Numbered from the stretch's first letter, positions 19,022 to 28,589 are shown. The stretch: DNA of 64,000 nucleotides from Allorhodopirellula heiligendammensis (GCF_007860105.1 NZ_SJPU01000001.1:806001-870000); one strand, 5' to 3'. Numbers and translations are program-made. The notes: generated from the sequence alone by a model not told the origin.

Positions 19022-20923
19022 ATGAGCACTCTTTTCGTTGCCGCCGCATCCATGATCGGCTTTCTGATCGCCTATCACACCTATGGCAGATACTTAGCGA
19101 GACGGTTGTTCGACCTACGTGACGATGAGGCCATGCCGAGCGTGACACAGCGTGACGACGTTGATTTCGTACCGACCGATCGGAGCGTCGTGTTTGGGCA
19201 TCACTTTACGAGTATCGCGGGTACGGGACCGATTGTCGGCCCGGCTCTCGCCGTTTTCTGGGGTTGGTTGCCAGCACTATTATGGGTGGTGTTTGGATCG
19301 ATTTTGGTCGGGGGCGTGCACGATCTTGCCGCCCTCGTGATCTCGATTCGCAATCGCGGCGAGTCGATCGGGCAAGCAGCCGGCCATCTGATTTCCCGGC
19401 GTGCCAAGTTCCTATTTCTCATCATTTTGATGATGGCCCTGTCCATCGTTTTGGCAGTGTTTGGACTGGTGATTGCTAATATCTTCAAACTCTATCCGGA
19501 ATCGGTGCTCAGTGTCTGGACCGCGATGCCGGTCGCGGTGTTGATTGGATGGCGGGTGATTCGCCGGGGCGGAAACTTGATTCTGCCATGTCTGGCAGGG
19601 TTAGTCGTGCTGTACCTGACGGTCTATCTCGGTGCGTATCACCTGCCGATTGATCTCGCCAATGTCCTGCCTGCCGATAGTTTCTATGTTACGCCCGTCG
19701 TGGTATGGACGGCGTTGCTGCTGGGCTACGCGTTTGTTGCTTCGGTGTTGCCGGTCTGGCTGCTACTACAACCGCGTGATTTTATCAATTCACTCCAGTT
19801 GCTTGTCGCGCTGGTATTGTTGGTGGTTGGTTTGGCGGTGGCGTCGTGGGTGGGGCAAGCCGACTTGATTCGGTCGGCACCAGCGATCGCGTCCAATATC
19901 CCAAGTGATGCACCGCCGATGCTCCCGTTTCTGTTCATCACGATTGCTTGCGGAGCCTGCAGTGGCTTTCACTGTTTGGTCAGCAGCGGAACGACCAGCA
20001 AGCAGTTGCAGTGCGCATCGGATGCACAATTGATCGGCTATGGATCGATGCTCGGCGAAGGGATGTTGGCCGTGCTCGTGATTCTGGCTTGCTGCGCGGG
20101 TGTGGGAATGGGCCGTCTGGAGCGATCGTCGGTTGATGGTCAAACTGTGGTCAGCCGAGTCGAGCCGGACTTAGCCACAGAATCCACCGCCCTGGCGGGA
20201 GAAGAGGGGTCGGCGGCGTGGCGATCTTACTACCAAACTGGCCGGACTGCCCCCGATCTGGCGTCCCAACCGGGAGCGGCTGGTGACGCCACGCAGGCCG
20301 ATACAGGCGGTTGGAGAAAGCAGGGATTGGCAAAAAACCTGGCAGCCTTCATTGATGGGAGTGCCAATTTTTTGTCATCGATAGGGGTTCCGCTGAAGAT
20401 GGGTGTGGCGATCATGTCGGTCATGGTGGCCTGCTTCGCCGCCACGACGCTCGATACCGCGACCCGCCTGCAACGCTACGTGATCAGCGAGCTATCGGAG
20501 TCCGTTGGTTTCGCACCGGGGACGAACAAATATGTGGCAACCGCGATCGGCGTTGGGGTTGCCATGCTGATCGCCATTTTTGCTGGCGACGCACCGGGGA
20601 CGGGCGGATTGATCTTGTGGCCGCTCTTTGGCGCCACCAATCAATTGTTGGCGGGATTGGCGTTGATGGTAGCTGTATTTTACTTGGCACGCCGCAATCG
20701 CAGCGTGGCACTGGTGGCTATACCGATGTTCGCGATGTTGCTGATGCCTGCGTGGGCGATGACCTTCGACCTAATCGAAAACTGGTGGCCAGCGCGTGAC
20801 TGGGTCTTGGTCGTGTTCGGATTGGTGATCCTGAGCTTGCAGATTTGGATGATTTTCGAGGGCGTGCTGCTGTGGCGCCGAGGCACAGGCTTTTCCAATC
20901 TCCCCGATGAGCACGCCAGATAG
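19022..20923 (+). CDS. cstA: Carbon starvation CstA-family transporter
   Basis: 633 residues from the ATG at 19022, preferred over 18980 because it opens directly into the first helix (MSTLFVAAASMIGFLIAYHT). The CstA signature follows: DDVDFVPTDRSVVFGHHFTS, IAGTGPIVGPALAVFWGWLP, and GSILVGGVHDLAALVISIRN. There are many further helices and a C-terminal PGTGGLILWPLFGATNQLLA block. The family imports peptides or pyruvate during carbon limitation; the substrate here cannot be told from sequence. A non-membrane insert of about 90 residues lies around 370-460 (ERSSVDGQTVVSRVEP onward). The gene is convergent with the DUF1571 gene (81 bp between stops). Confidence 0.9.
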   Translation: MSTLFVAAASMIGFLIAYHTYGRYLARRLFDLRDDEAMPSVTQRDDVDFVPTDRSVVFGHHFTSIAGTGPIVGPALAVFWGWLPALLWVVFGSILVGGVHDLAALVISIRNRGESIGQAAGHLISRRAKFLFLIILMMALSIVLAVFGLVIANIFKLYPESVLSVWTAMPVAVLIGWRVIRRGGNLILPCLAGLVVLYLTVYLGAYHLPIDLANVLPADSFYVTPVVVWTALLLGYAFVASVLPVWLLLQPRDFINSLQLLVALVLLVVGLAVASWVGQADLIRSAPAIASNIPSDAPPMLPFLFITIACGACSGFHCLVSSGTTSKQLQCASDAQLIGYGSMLGEGMLAVLVILACCAGVGMGRLERSSVDGQTVVSRVEPDLATESTALAGEEGSAAWRSYYQTGRTAPDLASQPGAAGDATQADTGGWRKQGLAKNLAAFIDGSANFLSSIGVPLKMGVAIMSVMVACFAATTLDTATRLQRYVISELSESVGFAPGTNKYVATAIGVGVAMLIAIFAGDAPGTGGLILWPLFGATNQLLAGLALMVAVFYLARRNRSVALVAIPMFAMLLMPAWAMTFDLIENWWPARDWVLVVFGLVILSLQIWMIFEGVLLWRRGTGFSNLPDEHAR

Positions 20924-21004
20924 CCGAGTCCGCGGCGACCTCGTGCATGTGCTGCAACGCATGCTGATTCGTACGGTGCCCAAATGGTCGCTGCCTTTGG
21001 TGGC

Positions 21005-22066
21005 TCAGTTGTCCACGTCGGCGGTGGGTAATTCGCCATCTTCGCCGGTGTGCTGGTCCTCGTCCTCAGGGCGGAATTGGTACGCCGGGTTCGTCCGATC
21101 AAAGTCCAGGTCGGTCAATTTGGCTTTCAGGTCAATCTTGGTGATGGCGTACTGTTCTTGTAAAATGGGCTCGCCGTCAGGCGTGTCCGACCACGCATAG
21201 GAGGAGAAGTACACTGGCAGTTCGAGTTCATTGTCGATGTACACTTTCGCGACCTGAAACATCGCGTCTGGGGTGTGTTCGATTTGTCTGACTTCGATGT
21301 GTTGACAGGGCCGTCCATCGACCTTGGCATCTGCGAAATATCGGATCTTGATATTGGCTGGATCGATTTGCGACTCCATGCGATCGAGAATTTGCTCGAG
21401 CATGGGGCGGATTCCAGTTTGCAGAATTGAATAGTTGCTTTTGCTCTTAGCTAATCGTCCCTCAGGGTTGAGCTCCAGCGTCAGATTGGGCAATCGAGTA
21501 CCACCGCGGCGCACCAAGAGGTCACCATCTCGTTGGTTCTCTACGTAGAGGACTTCGCGGCCGGCTACGTCGTGCGGTTTTAAAAACTTCGCATACAGAC
21601 TTTGGGGCTGGAGCAGGCGGTCACCCTCAGCACGCCGCTCCCGGATTTTCACCAGGATGTACTGTGCGGGCTCGAGGCCATCCTCAAGCGTTTCTCGTTT
21701 GACCAGCAGGCAGGTGTACGCATCAATTTCATTCTCGAATCGGATTTTGGCCTTCCGTGCAAACTCAATCAGTGGCTGCAGTGAATCTGGTGGTTGCTTG
21801 CCCGGGCCAATATGATCGACTGGCATCGCTGCCGCCTCATCGATTGCCTCAGCGTTGAGACGCGTCCTCGCATCGTCACGACCCAGATCGGTTGTGTCGG
21901 CAGATGATGGCATGTTTCCCGTTGCCTCATTTAGGCTCGCTTCGTCGTCTGAGCCTCGTAGGGGTTGCGCCGCGAAAATCAACGAGAGTCCGATCGGGAC
22001 GGCGAAGACACGCCAAGCTGACAATCTGCTCGGGCCTTGGTTGCTCGCAAAAATAGAAGATTTCAT
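21005..22066 (-). CDS. DUF1571 family secreted protein
   Basis: 353 residues. Signal peptide at about 1-38 (FAVPIGLSLIFAAQPLRGSD), then a disordered acidic linker, then DUF1571 from about 100 to 320. Typical blocks are YTCLLVKRETLEDGL, LLQPQSLYAKFLKPHDVAGR, EVLYVENQRDGDLLVRRGG and CQHIEVRQIEHTPDAMFQ. The fold resembles lipoprotein-carrier-like beta-barrels such as LolA, but the function is unknown. The C-terminal 30 residues are acidic and low in complexity. Single gene on the minus strand. Confidence 0.88.
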   Translation of the reverse strand: MKSSIFASNQGPSRLSAWRVFAVPIGLSLIFAAQPLRGSDDEASLNEATGNMPSSADTTDLGRDDARTRLNAEAIDEAAAMPVDHIGPGKQPPDSLQPLIEFARKAKIRFENEIDAYTCLLVKRETLEDGLEPAQYILVKIRERRAEGDRLLQPQSLYAKFLKPHDVAGREVLYVENQRDGDLLVRRGGTRLPNLTLELNPEGRLAKSKSNYSILQTGIRPMLEQILDRMESQIDPANIKIRYFADAKVDGRPCQHIEVRQIEHTPDAMFQVAKVYIDNELELPVYFSSYAWSDTPDGEPILQEQYAITKIDLKAKLTDLDFDRTNPAYQFRPEDEDQHTGEDGELPTADVDN

Positions 22067-22380
22067 GTGGAGGGGCCAGCGTGGAGGCGTACGGAACAGG
22101 AGTCCAAGGGTGAGTCTCCCTAGTCTGGTTCGTTGCGATGTGCAATCAAGATGCCATTTTGAGACGATAGCAGCGCCACCGGATGCGAATCAATGCGAAG
22201 CTGCAGGCGTGAACGTGGCGAAGAAATTCGGAGGCTGTGTACCAACGCGGGCGGAGCATGAGTTATAATCCGCATTCTCTCCCCCCTTCCCCACCCCCAC
22301 GCGAGCGGTCCGAGTTGCCAGCCCGGCAGACCTTGGCTTGCCGCCGTGTACTTTCATTCAATTTGACAGGGCGTCGATAC
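22067..22380. other. Divergent intergenic region
   Basis: 314 bp between DUF1571 (minus) and the ThuA gene (plus). An in-frame start at 22237 exists, but the residues it would add (Pro/Arg-rich, SLPPSPPPRER) do not look like a signal peptide. A C-rich run at 22279-22300 is the only striking composition. Confidence 0.5.
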
Positions 22381-23313
22381 ATGCGATTTTTCCGTGTTTT
22401 CTACTTGCTACTCTTGCTCCCAGCTAGCCTTGCGACGGTTGGCTCGGCAAACGCTGCGGACGCCAATGTTGACAGTGCCGACGCGTCCAAAAAGATCGTG
22501 TTCCTCGCTGGACGCCCGTCACACGGTTACGGCGCTCATGAACACTATGCGGGCTGCCGACTGCTCGCCGAAGCCCTGCAGGAGGCAGAGCCCAACTACG
22601 AAATAACCGTGCTGAAGGATGGATGGCCGAAGGATGGAGAGGCATCGCTGAAGGATGCCGACTGCATCGTCGTCTACTGCGACGGTGGCGAGCGTCACCT
22701 GCTCAACGCACATGTTGAGGAATGTGACCGTCTGATGAAAGACGGGATCGGACTGGTTTGTATTCACTATGGCGTCGAGACCCCAAAAGGAAAAACCGGC
22801 GATGCCTTTGTCGATTGGATTGGCGGTTATTTCGAAACCGATTGGTCCGTTAATCCTCATTGGGAAGCTAAGTTTGAGAGTTTCCCTGAACATCCGGTTA
22901 GCCGTGGTGTGAAACCGTTCGAGATCAATGACGAGTGGTACTTTCACATGCGGTTTCGAGACAACATGGAAGGGGTTACTCCCATTTTGTCCGCTCACCC
23001 ACCGGAAGCCACAATGCGGCGACCTGACGGCCCTCACAGCGGAAATCCAGCCGTTCGTAAGGCGGTTGCTGATGGCGAGATCCAGCATATGGCATGGGCC
23101 GCAGAGCGTGATGGCGGAGGGCGTGGATTCGGGTTCACCGGCGGTCACTTCCATTGGAATTGGGCCGACGAGAACTTTCGCAAAGTCATGCTCAATGCAA
23201 TCGTGTGGACCGCTCACGGTGAAGTTCCCGAAGGTGGTGTGAGCACACCGGATCCCACCGAGGCGGAACTTGAAGCCAATCAAGACGAGCCCAAGCCGCA
23301 AAAAAAAAAGTAG
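22381..23313 (+). CDS. ThuA-like domain protein, likely first half of a frameshifted fusion
   Basis: 310 residues from the ATG at 22381, which opens a signal peptide (MRFFRVFYLLLLLPASLATV). The ThuA-like domain, a glutamine-amidotransferase fold without a clear catalytic Cys, spans about 38-280: KIVFLAGRPSHGYGAHEHYA, DGIGLVCIHYGVETPKG, FEINDEWYFHMRF, FTGGHFHWNWADENFRKVML. The tail is a charged linker ending in QKKK, encoded by ten consecutive A, with TAG directly after. The -1 frame is open straight through this point into an NPCBM-PVC dehydrogenase. The stop is therefore probably bypassed in a fraction or all of the translation events, or the A count is wrong. ThuA proteins are linked to trehalose and other sugar use. 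Confidence 0.9.
   Translation: MRFFRVFYLLLLLPASLATVGSANAADANVDSADASKKIVFLAGRPSHGYGAHEHYAGCRLLAEALQEAEPNYEITVLKDGWPKDGEASLKDADCIVVYCDGGERHLLNAHVEECDRLMKDGIGLVCIHYGVETPKGKTGDAFVDWIGGYFETDWSVNPHWEAKFESFPEHPVSRGVKPFEINDEWYFHMRFRDNMEGVTPILSAHPPEATMRRPDGPHSGNPAVRKAVADGEIQHMAWAAERDGGGRGFGFTGGHFHWNWADENFRKVMLNAIVWTAHGEVPEGGVSTPDPTEAELEANQDEPKPQKKK
23300..23313 (+). promoter_or_regulatory. Candidate -1 frameshift site (A10 run, A_AAA_AAG, then TAG)
   Basis: Positions 23300-23309 are ten A. In the zero frame the codons are CAA AAA AAA AAG TAG, so the last seven bases before the stop form A_AAA_AAG, the slippery heptamer known from E. coli dnaX. A slip of -1 joins the ThuA frame to the downstream frame at GTA (23310). 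A small hairpin (AGCGAC 23312-23317 with GTCGGCT 23321-23327, one bulge) follows almost at once, closer than usual for a stimulator. RNA polymerase slippage on the A run would have the same effect. Confidence 0.6.
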
Positions 23314-25757
23314 CGACTGAGTCGGCTGCCAAAAAAACCGGACCGCAAATCAAACGATCGGCCGCGCGATCGAACAGCCAGCCAACCAAACCGATCTTCC
23401 AGAGCGATCCGGTCACCAATCAAACCAGCGGTCACGCTGTTGAGATCGATGTTGCCCTGGGGGATGCGACGCAGCTGTACCTCGTCGTCAATGACGGAGG
23501 CAATGGGTACTCGTGTGATTGGGCGGACTGGGCGATGCCACGTTTAGTCGGTCCCCAAGGCGAAATGCGACTGACGGAACTGAAGTGGAAATCAGCGGTG
23601 GCTGGCTTTGGATCCGTGCGGGTCAATCAAAGTGCTGGGGGCACGCCACTCCGCATCGATGGCGAGGAGGTTGCCTACGGGATTGGCACCCACGCAAATT
23701 CGGTCATCGCCTACGACCTTCCTCCCGGCTTCGACCGGTTCCGAGCACGTGCTGGATTGGACAACGGCGGCACCGACCAAGGAAATTGCGGTGACGAAGC
23801 AAGTGTGCAATTTCTTGTGTACACCGCCGCACCACCGGCGTTGCCGGGGATGGCGGAGTCCGGATCGCATCAACCCGCCGATGCATTGGCAGGTTTGGAG
23901 GTCGGTCTGGGGATGACGGCGAGTTTGTTCGCTGCCGAACCACAGCTCCGCAGTCCTTCCAACATCGACATCGATCATCGCGGCAGGGTCTGGGTCTGCG
24001 AAGTTGTGAATTATCGCAGCCACAATGGTGAACGCGTGGAGGGTGATCGCATTTTGATCCTGGAGGATTCCGACGGAGACGGGCTGTGCGACCAGGAAAA
24101 AGTTTTCTACCAGGGAAACGATATTAATTCACCGCATGGGATCTGCGTCCTGGGACGCCACGTCATCGTTTCGGCCGGTGATCAGGTGCAGGTCTTTACC
24201 GACACCGACGGAGACGATCGGCCGGACGAGAAACAGGTGTTGTTCCGAGGCATTTCCGGCACCCAGCATGATCACGGCATTCATGCGTTCACCTTTGGTC
24301 CCGATGGAAAACTGTATTTCAATTTTGGCAATGAGGGGCGTCAGATTAAAGACGCCCAAGGCAATCCGATTGTCGATCAGGCCGGCAATGTCGTTGAAAA
24401 CCGGCGCCAACCTTACCAAGAGGGCATGGTGTTTCGCTGCAATCTCGATGGTAGCGATTTCGAAACGCTAGCATGGAATTTTCGTAATAATTGGATGGTC
24501 ACGGTCGACTCGTACGGAAATATTTGGCAATCAGACAACGATGACGACGGGAATCGCGGGTGTCGAATTAACTACGTGATGGAGTTCGGCAACTACGGTT
24601 ACAAGGACGAACTGACCGGTGCGGGCTGGCAATCGCCCCGGACGGGCATGAGTGACGAAATCGCCAAGCGGCATTGGCACAGTAACGATCCCGGGGTTGT
24701 GCCCAACCTGCTGAACACGGGGGCGGGATCGCCTACGGGGATCACAGTTTACGAAGGAGATCTGTTCCCGATGTTTCGTGGCGACCTGATCCACTGCGAC
24801 GCGGGTCCGAACGTTTGTCGGGCCTACCTGGTGGCGAGTGAGGGGGCGGGCTACACCGCCAAGATACGTGATATCCTGACAGGCACTCACGACAAGTGGT
24901 TCCGTCCCTCCGACGTGAAGGTGGCACCGGATGGTTCGCTTATCATTGCGGATTGGTATGACCCCGGTGTGGGCGGCCATGGCATGGGTGACGTCGATCG
25001 CGGGCGATTGTTTCGGATCACCCCGCGCCGCGGTAGTGTGCAATACACTGTCCCAAAATTTGACTTTGCATCTGCCGGTGGATCCGTCGAGGCGCTCAAG
25101 AGCCCCAATTATGCTACACGTGCTCTGGCGTGGCAGTCATTGCATGCAATGGGGCCTGACGCTGCAGCGGAATTGGAGAAACTCGCTGCTTCTGAGAACC
25201 CCATCTATCGCGCTCGCGCCTTGTGGTTGCTCGGGAAGATCGAGGGCCGCGGCTTCCAGACGGTGAGCGAGGCGATCGCGGATAAGGATCAGAACATTCG
25301 CATCGTCGGAATTCGCTTGGCACGCCAGTTGGGCATGCAGGTTGACAGGTACGCTGCGATGGTCGAGAAGGATCCATCTTCTGCGGTGCGGCGTGAGCTC
25401 GCGATTGCGTTGCGGGATAGCGAATCCCCGCAAGCGGCGACGATATGGGCGACGTTGGCTATGCAGTACGACGGTCAGGACCGCTGGTATCTCGAGGCCC
25501 TTGGTATCGGCGCTGGCAATGGGCACGCCGATGCATTTTTTGACGCCTGGCTAGCTGCCGCTGGAGACGGCTGGAATACGCCCGCTGGACGTGAGATTGT
25601 GTGGCGCAGTCGCGCTGCAAAGGCCCCCGGCTTGCTCGTCAAAATCCTGCAGGACCCCGCGACCCCTGCGGAACAACACGATCACTTCATGCGAGCGTTT
25701 GATTTCCATGAGGGAGCTGCCAAAGATGCTGCCCTCCAAGCTCTGTTGGGGCTATGA
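23310..25757 (+). CDS. NPCBM + PVC-type membrane-bound dehydrogenase, -1 frame continuation of ThuA
   Basis: 815 residues if read from the -1 shift at 23310. The first ATG in this frame is 23535, which would start inside the NPCBM beta-sandwich. The residues before it (TSGHAVEIDVALGDATQLYL and VVNDGGNGYSCDWADWA) are clearly part of that domain, and no ATG, GTG or TTG precedes them. The NPCBM domain covers about 40-180 (YGIGTHANSVIAYDLPPGFD). The PVC dehydrogenase beta-propeller runs from about 195 (AGLEVGLGMTASLFAAEP) with WVCEVVNYRSH, DGDGLCDQEKVFYQGNDIN and QSDNDDDGNRGCRINYVMEF. HEAT-like repeats fill the C-terminus (ATRALAWQSLHAMGPDAAA). No haem motif is present; it is supplied by the next gene. 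Confidence 0.88.
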   Translation, partial: VATESAAKKTGPQIKRSAARSNSQPTKPIFQSDPVTNQTSGHAVEIDVALGDATQLYLVVNDGGNGYSCDWADWAMPRLVGPQGEMRLTELKWKSAVAGFGSVRVNQSAGGTPLRIDGEEVAYGIGTHANSVIAYDLPPGFDRFRARAGLDNGGTDQGNCGDEASVQFLVYTAAPPALPGMAESGSHQPADALAGLEVGLGMTASLFAAEPQLRSPSNIDIDHRGRVWVCEVVNYRSHNGERVEGDRILILEDSDGDGLCDQEKVFYQGNDINSPHGICVLGRHVIVSAGDQVQVFTDTDGDDRPDEKQVLFRGISGTQHDHGIHAFTFGPDGKLYFNFGNEGRQIKDAQGNPIVDQAGNVVENRRQPYQEGMVFRCNLDGSDFETLAWNFRNNWMVTVDSYGNIWQSDNDDDGNRGCRINYVMEFGNYGYKDELTGAGWQSPRTGMSDEIAKRHWHSNDPGVVPNLLNTGAGSPTGITVYEGDLFPMFRGDLIHCDAGPNVCRAYLVASEGAGYTAKIRDILTGTHDKWFRPSDVKVAPDGSLIIADWYDPGVGGHGMGDVDRGRLFRITPRRGSVQYTVPKFDFASAGGSVEALKSPNYATRALAWQSLHAMGPDAAAELEKLAASENPIYRARALWLLGKIEGRGFQTVSEAIADKDQNIRIVGIRLARQLGMQVDRYAAMVEKDPSSAVRRELAIALRDSESPQAATIWATLAMQYDGQDRWYLEALGIGAGNGHADAFFDAWLAAAGDGWNTPAGREIVWRSRAAKAPGLLVKILQDPATPAEQHDHFMRAFDFHEGAAKDAALQALLGL

Positions 25758-25883
25758 CGTCGCCTGCCGATCTCCACCGCGTTGACTCTCTTGCTGGCGT
25801 GGCTTGGGGGCGATTTACATCGCCCCCGTCCACGCCTGGCATCTGTGTGATGCAAAGTTCCCTTCCATATCCCGATTTGATCC

Positions 25884-27005
25884 ATGACCGTGCGATTCAC
25901 ACTGCTATTTCTCGCTGCCGCTCTGACCGGTGGATTCGTCGATGCGGACGACGCAGCACCACTTGAGCCCAAAGACAAACTCGTTGTTGAGGCGGTTCTG
26001 CGTTTGAAAAGCTTCCAGTTGGATTCCTCGCCACCGGCCAAAGCGGCGGTGCTTCGATACCTGCACGCTCGACCAGGAACGGCGCAATCATTTGATCTGA
26101 TTGAGCGTTTCAAGCCTGTGGAGATCGCTCCCGAGTTGGCGGCGTTCGGTGTCGAGCATGCCGAGCAGACCTCGGGCGTGAGGGCTGCTGAGCTATTGTT
26201 TGCGATGGATCAGCAGGGCGAGCTGGTCGAATTGACTCAAGCGGAAGATGCAGAGGAAGCGCTTGCTGCGATCAGTTTGATCGGTCGAAGTGGTGGCATG
26301 AAGGCAGCCGAATTGCTGCTATCAATCGTGACGTCGGATTCGATTGCTGCCGATCGCCGGATCGCTGCCATTGCGGCCTTGAGTGGTCACGTCAAGGGAC
26401 AGTCTCAAATGCTTGAGCTGGTGAAAACAAAAGCGCTTGCTGATGATTTAGAATTCGCGGCAGCTAATTTGCTGCTGTCGTCGGATGACGACTCGATCGC
26501 AACCGAGGCACGCAAGTATTTGACGCTTCCTGAAACCGCCGACAGCGAGCCGCTGCCTCCTCTCGCCGAGCTTGGCAGACGAAGAGGCGATGCGCGGGCG
26601 GGGGCTGGAGTGTTTCGACAGCAAGGGACCTGCAGTCAATGCCACCAAATCCACGGTGAGGGCAAAGTTGTTGGTCCAGATCTCTCTGAGATCGGTAGCA
26701 AACTCTCCCGCGAAGCGATGCTGGTGGCAATTCTTGATCCGAGCGCCGCGATCAGTCACAATTTTGAAACCTATGTGCTGCTCACCGAGGACGGCACCGC
26801 GATTACGGGGCTGCTGATCAGTCAGACAGATGCTGAGATTACTCTCCGAACCAATGAGGGAATTGATCGCACCGTAGACCGGGAAGAAGTGGAGTTGTTC
26901 GAGAAGAAATCGAAATCGATGATGCCGCAGGATCTGCAGCGATTGATGACGGCAGATCAACTCGTTGACTTGGTCGAATACCTGATGACGCTGCAAAAAA
27001 AGTAG
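25884..27005 (+). CDS. PVC-type haem-binding domain protein with HEAT-like repeats
   Basis: 373 residues. Signal peptide at about 1-21 (TVRFTLLFLAAALTGGFVDA). The middle is helical, with HEAT-like repeats at about 60-225. The C-terminus is the planctomycete haem-binding domain: GDARAGAGVFRQQGTCSQCH (haem motif CSQCH at residues 250-254), GEGKVVGPDLSEIGSKLSRE and LDPSAAISHNFETYVLLTED. In many planctomycetes this domain is fused to the C-terminus of the PVC dehydrogenase, as in the gene at 35923. Here it is a separate protein with its own signal, 126 bp after the dehydrogenase, presumably its electron acceptor. Same-strand operon inferred. Confidence 0.9.
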   Translation: MTVRFTLLFLAAALTGGFVDADDAAPLEPKDKLVVEAVLRLKSFQLDSSPPAKAAVLRYLHARPGTAQSFDLIERFKPVEIAPELAAFGVEHAEQTSGVRAAELLFAMDQQGELVELTQAEDAEEALAAISLIGRSGGMKAAELLLSIVTSDSIAADRRIAAIAALSGHVKGQSQMLELVKTKALADDLEFAAANLLLSSDDDSIATEARKYLTLPETADSEPLPPLAELGRRRGDARAGAGVFRQQGTCSQCHQIHGEGKVVGPDLSEIGSKLSREAMLVAILDPSAAISHNFETYVLLTEDGTAITGLLISQTDAEITLRTNEGIDRTVDREEVELFEKKSKSMMPQDLQRLMTADQLVDLVEYLMTLQKK

Positions 27006-27165
27006 AGACATCATGGCCGGTCGTGTGGGGTGAATCTCGTTTGGCGGGATATCTCGCGACGGAGGTGAACGATTCGGTGGACTGCGTCAACCTGCTTGAC
27101 GACAACCCTGCTTTTGGCGTCTGATATGCTGTCTATTTGTTTCTGTTCCGCATGCTGTCGATTCC

Positions 27166-27684
27166 ATGTCTGCCGCTCCGCTACCGCCTGATCCCGCCTC
27201 CCACACCTCGTCGAGTGTCCCGATGGGAACAGCGGAAATAGAGCAAAAGATACCGCATCGGGCCCCGATGTTGCTGCTCGATGAGATCGTCGAGATCAGC
27301 GAGACTGCGATCCACGCGCGAAAGACGTTTGCCTCGGATGACTTCTTTGTCCAGGGACATTTCCCCGGGTACCCTCTCGTGCCGGGGGTCATCCAATGCG
27401 AATGTTGTCTGCAGGCGGGGGCGATTCTACTGAGTGAGCAAACACCCGACGTCGGTGAGTTTGTGCCGGTTGCCACACGGATGGACAGCGTGAAGTTCAA
27501 AAATATGGTTCGCCCTGGAGACACTGTTGATATCCATGTGACGCTGAAGGAGCGACTTTCCAATGCGTATTTCTTGACAGGTAAAATGCTGCTTAATGGA
27601 AAAACAACGATGCGATTGGACTTCGCCTGCAGCATCACGAACCCTCGCGATACAGAGGAAGGTAGCGGAGGGGACGCTTCGTGA
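27166..27684 (+). CDS. fabZ: FabZ-like 3-hydroxyacyl-ACP dehydratase
   Basis: 172 residues, hotdog fold. The core is [40 protein letters not shown] and [15 protein letters not shown]. The catalytic His lies in GHFPG and the catalytic Glu in PGVIQCE, as in FabZ, which dehydrates 3-hydroxyacyl-ACP in fatty acid synthesis. About 22 residues precede the domain and look disordered. The stop overlaps the GTG start of fabI (GTGA), which supports a coupled fatty-acid pair. The two Cys in QCECCLQAG next to the active-site Glu are unusual compared with the usual EAMAQ-like text; a specialised FabZ/FabA-like paralogue cannot be excluded. Confidence 0.85.
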   Translation: MSAAPLPPDPASHTSSSVPMGTAEIEQKIPHRAPMLLLDEIVEISETAIHARKTFASDDFFVQGHFPGYPLVPGVIQCECCLQAGAILLSEQTPDVGEFVPVATRMDSVKFKNMVRPGDTVDIHVTLKERLSNAYFLTGKMLLNGKTTMRLDFACSITNPRDTEEGSGGDAS

Positions 27685-28520
27685 GCGATATCAAACCAAC
27701 GCCAGCAGGTTTTGATTTTCTGGGGTTTGCCGGGAAGAAATATTTGGTCATGGGCGTGGCCAATCGCAAGAGCGTAGCGTGGGCGATCGCGAGTTTGATT
27801 GAACAGGCCGGTGGCGAAGTGATCTATACCGTTCGCAGTGAATCGCGACGTGATAGCACCGCAAAACTGTTATCCGGGCGGCGAGTGATCGTGTGCGACG
27901 TTGAAGACCAGTCCCAAATCGACGCTCTCGCAATCACGCTTGCTGACGAGAACGTGGTGCTCGCAGGATTCGTCCACGCGATCGCTTTCGCTGATTACTC
28001 CGACGGCATGCGTCCATTCCACGAAACCACACGAACACAGTTCCTACAGGCGATCGATATCTCGGCGTTCTCGCTGACGGCCGTGTGCCATGCCTTGAAG
28101 GATTGTTTCACACGCGATGCATCTGTGGTCACGATCGGAATTAGCACCACGCGGATGGCGAGCGAGAGTTACGGATACATGGCGCCGATCAAAGCCGCTC
28201 TGGAATCGTCACTCGCGTTTCTGACCAAGTCATTCAGCCGGTTCAGTGAAATGCGTTTCAACAGTGTCTCGGCGGGACTACTTAAGACGAGCGCATCGGC
28301 GGGGATTCCAGGATACGTCGATTCCTATCTCTTTGCGGAAAAGGTCATCCCACGAGGCCGCGCGGTGCAGACCGGGGAAGTCGCTGCCACGGCGGCTTTT
28401 CTCTTATCGTCTCGGTCGAGCGGCATCGCAGCCCAGTCTTTGGTGGTCGATGCAGGGATGTCCATAAACTATTTTGACGCAGACATTGTCGGCGCGGTCA
28501 CCGCGGCAGCGGTGGATTGA
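27681..28520 (+). CDS. fabI: Enoyl-ACP reductase (FabI family)
   Basis: 279 residues starting at GTG 27681, chosen for its 4 bp overlap with fabZ. It is a Rossmann-fold SDR with the FabI N-terminus ([20 protein letters not shown]), the CDVEDQSQ loop and HAIAFAD. The catalytic Tyr-x6-Lys is in [15 protein letters not shown], and the helix after it reads [20 protein letters not shown]. The enzyme reduces trans-2-enoyl-ACP with NAD(P)H in the last step of each elongation cycle. The linked fabZ-like gene supplies the preceding step. Slightly longer than E. coli FabI because of extra residues at both ends. Confidence 0.9.
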   Translation: MSDIKPTPAGFDFLGFAGKKYLVMGVANRKSVAWAIASLIEQAGGEVIYTVRSESRRDSTAKLLSGRRVIVCDVEDQSQIDALAITLADENVVLAGFVHAIAFADYSDGMRPFHETTRTQFLQAIDISAFSLTAVCHALKDCFTRDASVVTIGISTTRMASESYGYMAPIKAALESSLAFLTKSFSRFSEMRFNSVSAGLLKTSASAGIPGYVDSYLFAEKVIPRGRAVQTGEVAATAAFLLSSRSSGIAAQSLVVDAGMSINYFDADIVGAVTAAAVD

Positions 28521-28589
28521 TCCTGCATGTGAACCTATCCACTCCGGTCTGTGTCAGTCTCACTTCAATTAACTCGATAGAAATTTCTC

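Noticed and set aside
22519-23301. 260-residue minus-strand ORF antisense to the ThuA gene
   Set aside because: No signal, fold or motif; it is the antisense of a well supported coding frame.
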